Positions 59,674-64,000 of a stretch of 64,000 nt of DNA are shown here, piece after piece. The stretch spans positions 744,001-808,000 of the forward strand of contig WAID01000009.1 in NCBI GenBank assembly GCA_016584495.1, given 5' to 3'. Both the position numbers and the translations under genes were made by a program. This DNA is from Celoporthe dispersa (taxonomy: Eukaryota; Ascomycota; Sordariomycetes; Diaporthales; Cryphonectriaceae). The notes below the pieces were generated by a model. That model ran no database searches. It was not told the DNA's origin and saw nothing but the letters and a program-made list of their open reading frames with translations. Within the stretch, counting starts at the first letter, position 1, and every line of letters begins with the position of its first letter.

Positions 59674-59830
59674 CGAGCCTGATGGTCTTAGAAGGGCCAA
59701 TTTGTGAACTGGTTGGTACGCCTATTACTCAAGTAGTCTGTTATACTATAACACTTGCAACGCGAGCAGACCTCCGCAGTGATTTGGTGTTGAGACAGTG
59801 ACTAATACCCGAGTACAACTCCAGGCCTCA

Positions 59831-61324
59831 CTATGCCTCCTCCGGCTGTGAAGCCTTGGCAGCCTCTCTCTCGGTCTTCAGGAAGAACGTCAACAAGCCC
59901 AGATCATATGACGCCTTCAATGTACCCGCCACCACGAACGCGATCCAGAATCGGCCCTCTCCGGCCAGCACACCTGTGACCATAGGCCCGCCGCTCTGGC
60001 TCAGGGTCTTGACGACATTCACGATCCCCATGACGGCAGTCCTCTCCTCAGGCTGCACCACCTTGCTCAGGAAGGCCGACCTAGGGGCCTGGTCCATACT
60101 CGACAGCGTGCCCCTGGCCACCAACAAGATAACCGTGAGCCAGACGACACCGGGCGCGGGCAGCATGGCGAGGAAGATGGCCGAGGGCAGGTGGGTGAAG
60201 ACCATGGTTTTGATAAGGCCGATGCGCTTGGAGATGGCGGAGGCGAAGATGTTGCCGATGCTGCTCATGATCCACACGACGGACATGATGTCGCCGAGGG
60301 TGCTCTTGGGCATGTGGAACTTGCGGTCCATGTAGAAGTTGATGAGGGAATAGGGGACCATGCCGCTGGCGATGGAGTCGACGGCGAAGAGCGCGCAGAG
60401 CCTGAGGAGGGTCCAGCGGGTCTTTGTTGACAGCTGCGCAAAGCCTCGTTTCGGCTTTGTTGCGGGAGGAGGGCTGTTTGCTGGGGCGGCAGGAGTTGTT
60501 GTTCCTGCAGCAGAGAGCTCAGCCATCTCATGATCAGAGTCCTCCTCGTTGTCTGACGAGTCGGCGAGGAACCCAGCTCGTTCACTCTCATCCTCTTCTC
60601 CCGCCGCAGCCGTGGCTGTTGGGTTTCCTCCAGCCTGCCTCCCGCTGACAGGTCTGCAGCCATCCACGCCACCATTGACTTCGCATTTGGCACTCAAAAG
60701 CCCTGTAATGGCCGCCTTGGTCACACCGACACCTGCATATCCCCAAAAGACCACCCGAAAGGCGTCGAGTTCGGCCCAGCCCCGTCCCTTGAGTCCTTCC
60801 ACCACCCATCCTGCCCCCGTGAGGCCCAGCGCGCTTCCCAGCGTGCCCAGAACGACATACCAGGCAAAGACATCGCTCCGCCCTTCCTCGCCGACCAGAC
60901 CTGCCAAGACACTCTCCTCCACAGCGCGGAACGGCCCGATCTCGTTGCCCGAGACAGACACCACGCCGACCACTGCGGCAAACAGCAGAACCCAGTAGCT
61001 GCTCGCCAGCGCAAAGGCCACGCCCGCGACGGCCATGCAGGCGCAGCCCAGGAGCAAGATCCTCCTGCGGCCCACGGCGTCGGCGACCAGGGTGAGGAGC
61101 AGCGAGAGGCCGACGTCGCCGAGCAGGGTGAGCGTCATGAACAGGCCGATGCGCGCCTCGGAGATGCCCAGGGCCGAGAAGAGGAGGGCGAGGACGAGCG
61201 AGGCGCCGCCGTATGCGGACATCCGCAGGCAGCGAGTTAGGAGGATGAGGTGTAGGTCGCGCGGGGCTGCGAGGATGGTGGTGATGCCGAGCTCGGCGGC
61301 CAGCTTGTGGAGGCTGATGGCCAT
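59831..61324 (-). CDS. Major facilitator superfamily transporter
   Basis: Single exon of 497 residues with about twelve membrane helices. The start MAISLHKLAAELGITTIL is the first Met of the frame. After helix 2, DAVGRRRILL matches the MFS cytoplasmic loop-2 signature. A long acidic, Ser-rich central loop (EEDESERAGFLADSSDNEED and onward, about residues 240-300) separates the two six-helix halves. The second half includes YSLINFYMDRKFHMPKSTLG and ISKRIGLIKTMVFTHLPSA. The substrate is unknown; the sequence lacks obvious sugar-porter motifs and resembles the broad DHA-type fungal group. It lies next to a Zn2Cys6 regulator. Confidence 0.9.
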   Translation of the reverse strand: MAISLHKLAAELGITTILAAPRDLHLILLTRCLRMSAYGGASLVLALLFSALGISEARIGLFMTLTLLGDVGLSLLLTLVADAVGRRRILLLGCACMAVAGVAFALASSYWVLLFAAVVGVVSVSGNEIGPFRAVEESVLAGLVGEEGRSDVFAWYVVLGTLGSALGLTGAGWVVEGLKGRGWAELDAFRVVFWGYAGVGVTKAAITGLLSAKCEVNGGVDGCRPVSGRQAGGNPTATAAAGEEDESERAGFLADSSDNEEDSDHEMAELSAAGTTTPAAPANSPPPATKPKRGFAQLSTKTRWTLLRLCALFAVDSIASGMVPYSLINFYMDRKFHMPKSTLGDIMSVVWIMSSIGNIFASAISKRIGLIKTMVFTHLPSAIFLAMLPAPGVVWLTVILLVARGTLSSMDQAPRSAFLSKVVQPEERTAVMGIVNVVKTLSQSGGPMVTGVLAGEGRFWIAFVVAGTLKASYDLGLLTFFLKTEREAAKASQPEEA

Positions 61325-62408
61325 CTTTCCTTGTCCGACTTGAAGGACTGCGTCACAGGGGACAGAAGGAAAAAGAACACAGGAGAAGGGAAAAGGAAAT
61401 TATTCAAGACTTTTCGTGAGGAGGTTCTCTTTCTCGCTTGTGAGAATTTCTGATGGGATGTGGAGTTCGTTGAATGCGACGAGCCATTTAATTATAATAT
61501 GCTTTGAAGAAGAGTGGAAGAGAAAAAAAAGATGAAAAAAAAAAAGGCGGGAGCCGAATTGTAGGGACAACTTGGAGGCCTGGCGAGAAGAGGAAGGAGA
61601 GCAGCGGATGCGAGGCTCAAAAAAAAAAATACTTCAGACGGCGACAAGAAGATTTTTTATATGTGATTCATTAGTTATGTTTGTCTCCTGATATGTGGAT
61701 GGAGCTGGAGGAAGCTTCTTGAATGTTGAGGCAAAATTCTCGGAGCTCCGCAACGGCCGATCGGCCTCGTCCAGCAGCGACGGGCATTCCCACAACTTTG
61801 ACAACTTGGAGAGCTTATGGCCTGCCTACGTGTATCAACAGCCACTCTGGTGGAGAACAAGCCATGCATGAAATCATCATTTAATATCGAAGGTAGAGCA
61901 TATTCAATAAGAAGTATCGAGAAGGAGCACGAGGGAGAGACATCTAGGTGAGAAGGGAAAGTTTCAAATTTTGGCACAAGAAAGAGTAGGAAGAGTGGTG
62001 GGAAGAAGAGCACAACAAACTCATTTGATCGGCAGGCTCATTTGGTTCAGAAATGACCCGAATTAAGCTGAGTTTTCCACCTTTCTTTTTCATGTACTTG
62101 GATCAGCTGGCTCTCAGGCACGTCTCAGCCGTTGATCAGAACGAGTACATACAGAGTAATCACTTCATTACCCAGAAGAAAGTGATACAAGTACAAAAAA
62201 TTGGCTTACCACCATATTGCGAAAACTTAATATCGATGTAGTCGTGCTCAACAACGAAGGGTTTCAGATTGATTCAAGTCCTAGAGGTGCCTACCACTGA
62301 TGCCCTACCTGCAGTGAATTACTTGTCAGCAGGTCGATCATCCAAGGAGTGTGCACGGTCAGGCACGCCTGTACAGCCACTCACTCTCAGTTGAAGTTCA
62401 CAGTGAAG
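61325..62408. other. Intergenic region upstream of the MFS gene
   Basis: About 1.1 kb. Contains A-rich runs at 61527-61544 and 61620-61629, and otherwise AT-rich sequence that holds the MFS promoter and the 3' region of the next minus-strand gene. No gene recognised. Confidence 0.6.
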
Positions 62409-62993
62409 TCAGGGTGGCTTTTCTCCCTCCTCCCAGATAAACTGGAAGGACTCGATCTGCACACCAGCGAGCTCCTCGTGCTCGGAAATCATCAGCTGGG
62501 CCCCGTTGCCGAACGGCGTGCCGTTGACGATCATCTCGAAGACCTCCTCGTGTGCGCTGCTGATGGTGAGGTCAGTACACATGGACGCGCCCATCTTGTT
62601 GTAGATCTTGAAGGTGAGGTTGGTCAGGTTGACCTCCTGCACGTAGACGTAGGTGATCTGCTTCAGGTCGCGGGGGCTGCGGCCCAGGGTGAACTTCCAG
62701 AAGCCCAGCACCAGCTGCCGCAGGGACAGCTTCTCGTGGCGGACGCGCTCATCCGTTCCGTTCCAGGCGCACACGATGTCGAGGGAATCTCCATCCTCAG
62801 GGTCGTATCGGAACACGTCAATCTCGCCGTTGACGCTTCCAAAGATGTTCTTGTAGTCGGGGTGCGTGATGGAGTAGAGGTGAGGCGGACCGTTGCTCTG
62901 GGGGTTGCGTCGCCTGACCTGATAGCCCCATTTGGCTGGGTCCTGCACCTCCTTGAGGGCGCCCTTCTCGGCAGGGATCTGATTGTTGGCCAT
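62409..62993 (-). CDS. Small protein of unknown function
   Basis: Single exon of 194 residues from MANNQIPAEKGALKEVQ. The frame is open upstream to 63110, but the inner Met gives a more natural start. There is no signal peptide or membrane segment. The body alternates strands and short turns (PPHLYSITHPDYKNIFGSVN, LSLRQLVLGFWKFTLGRSP, YVYVQEVNLTNLTFKIYN, MCTDLTISSAHEEVFEMIVN), which suggests a small beta-rich domain. I do not recognise the family. Codon use and coding length support a real gene. Confidence 0.72.
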   Translation of the reverse strand: MANNQIPAEKGALKEVQDPAKWGYQVRRRNPQSNGPPHLYSITHPDYKNIFGSVNGEIDVFRYDPEDGDSLDIVCAWNGTDERVRHEKLSLRQLVLGFWKFTLGRSPRDLKQITYVYVQEVNLTNLTFKIYNKMGASMCTDLTISSAHEEVFEMIVNGTPFGNGAQLMISEHEELAGVQIESFQFIWEEGEKPP

Positions 62994-63835
62994 GGTTAGA
63001 GATTGGCTCGTGAGGGTGTTGAGGAAAATGGAAAGGCAGCAGGAGGTGGACGTTGGATCAAACTGATCTGGGATTCCGCTTTGGCAAGTCCAGACTCTGT
63101 CAAAGCTCAAGGCTGTCGATGGGGGAGCTGTGAATCTGGATTCTAGAATGCAGAACCCAAATTATATATAAATACAATTATCTCGTCAAGGCACCACAAC
63201 ACGCTTGAGTGTCTTCCTCCTATAGTGTCGATTGTACCCTGCTGTAGGTGTGCGTGGTGTTCCAAGACAACAAACCCTCGTGAGTTCATCCTATCTTCCA
63301 TGTGACTATAGGTCATGAAAACTGAAAAGCTGCATCTTTTTTTTGAATCTCAAATTTGATCAGCTTCCTTTCAATGGAATCCTGTTTGCTATAGCTAAGT
63401 CCGCGGATGCTATGTAAGTGCTATTGTCACAAGGACAGCCGAATTGCTCAATAGTCTTATGCAGACACAATCCTGTTGTTTATCTATACTAGTGACAATA
63501 GATATATATAATGTGTAGTTGAAATTGTTGGAAATGAACCTCAAGCTGTGGTGATACTAGGGTATGCGGCTCCATGCACTATAGAACTTCCAATCAATCA
63601 TGCTCTTCTTTTAACGTTACAATAACTACATCTGAAATTGCTACTGAATGACACACACAGACATGATCAGAACTGTGATCTGTAGACTGTAGCTAGATTG
63701 TGCCTACTAACAGTAGATTATGCAGCAGCAGTCATTACAGAGCTGTTTGTCTGTCTGGCTCGCTTGACACACAAATACACACACACACACACATATACCA
63801 CTAATACCTTGACCCATGCGATACTACCATACACC
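62994..63835. other. Intergenic region near the right edge
   Basis: About 840 AT-rich bases with a CA repeat at 63774-63793. No gene recognised. Confidence 0.6.
63774..63793. repeat. (CA)n microsatellite, interrupted
   Basis: CA dinucleotides interrupted by one AAATA step, in non-coding sequence. Confidence 0.85.
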
Positions 63836-64000
63836 TCACTCTGGGACCAATTCACCCATGGACCTCCAGAAATCACACCGAACCCCTCGACCTCCTTCCC
63901 AGTCATAAGCATCGGCAAGACGGAAAGCATTCTTGCCACGGCAGTAGTACAGCCCGCTGAGTTCCTCGCCCGAGGTGCAGGTAGTATTGATATTCATGAG
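63836..64000 (-). CDS. C-terminal end of an unidentified gene, cut by the window edge
   Basis: A minus-strand frame is open from the right edge for about 54 codons to a TGA at 63838-63836. Residues include NTTCTSGEELSGLYYCRG, then NAFRLADAYDWEGG, RCDFWR and the end GELVPE. Three cysteines and a Gly/Trp-rich composition would suit a small secreted protein, but too little is visible to name it or to be sure it is coding. Confidence 0.35.
   Translation of the reverse strand, partial: LMNINTTCTSGEELSGLYYCRGKNAFRLADAYDWEGGRGVRCDFWRSMGELVPE

Overview
The window reads as nuclear DNA of a filamentous ascomycete (Pezizomycotina, probably Sordariomycete-like). The grounds are compact genes with short GT-AG introns of about 50-140 bases, a full-length cell-wall alpha-1,3-glucan synthase, a Zn2Cys6 regulator beside an MFS transporter, and gene-poor blocks full of microsatellites. 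No rRNA, tRNA, CRISPR array, intact transposon or virus was seen. All calls come from reading translations, splice signals and family motifs by eye; no database search was run.

Layout. 1-9116 holds no gene I can defend, only short repeats. 9117-16805 (+) is the alpha-1,3-glucan synthase. 18787-20822 (+) is a secreted, membrane-anchored Kelch protein. 21329-38993 is a dense and mostly housekeeping block: Nop58 (-), V-ATPase subunit d (+), mitochondrial uS15m (-), cytosolic uS2/Rps0 (+), a beta-lactamase-fold hydrolase (+), NSF/Sec18 (-), a CIR_N (LENG1-like) protein (+), and two fungal proteins of unknown function (- and +). 40651-41699 (-) is a small coiled-coil protein. 41700-50218 is gene-poor and rich in simple repeats, and contains a broken aquaporin-family gene (47755-48881, +). 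50219-51394 (-) is a Dgk1-like diacylglycerol kinase and 52715-54694 (+) is the DEAD-box helicase Spb4. 55537-55784 (+) is a small Cys/His-rich protein. 56998-59673 (+) is a Zn2Cys6 transcription factor, convergent with an MFS transporter (59831-61324, -). An unknown protein lies at 62409-62993 (-), and a gene runs off the right edge.

How the genes relate. Nop58, Spb4, uS2 and uS15m all serve ribosome assembly or translation. Two pairs are divergent with short shared promoters: Nop58 with Vma6, and uS15m with Rps0. The glucan synthase and Kelch protein both face the cell surface. The transcription factor and MFS transporter look like a small accessory pair.

Two observations stand out. First, six intact-looking genes each need one or two single-base corrections to stay in frame. 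The affected genes include NSF and Spb4, which are essential in yeast, and most sites lie in or next to homopolymers, so consensus errors are the simplest explanation. Second, the aquaporin-like gene at 47.8-48.9 kb carries in-frame TAA and TAG codons at otherwise conserved positions as well as frameshifts. It keeps plausible splice sites and reads as a genuine, fairly recent pseudogene. I did not find a clearly new multi-gene system.
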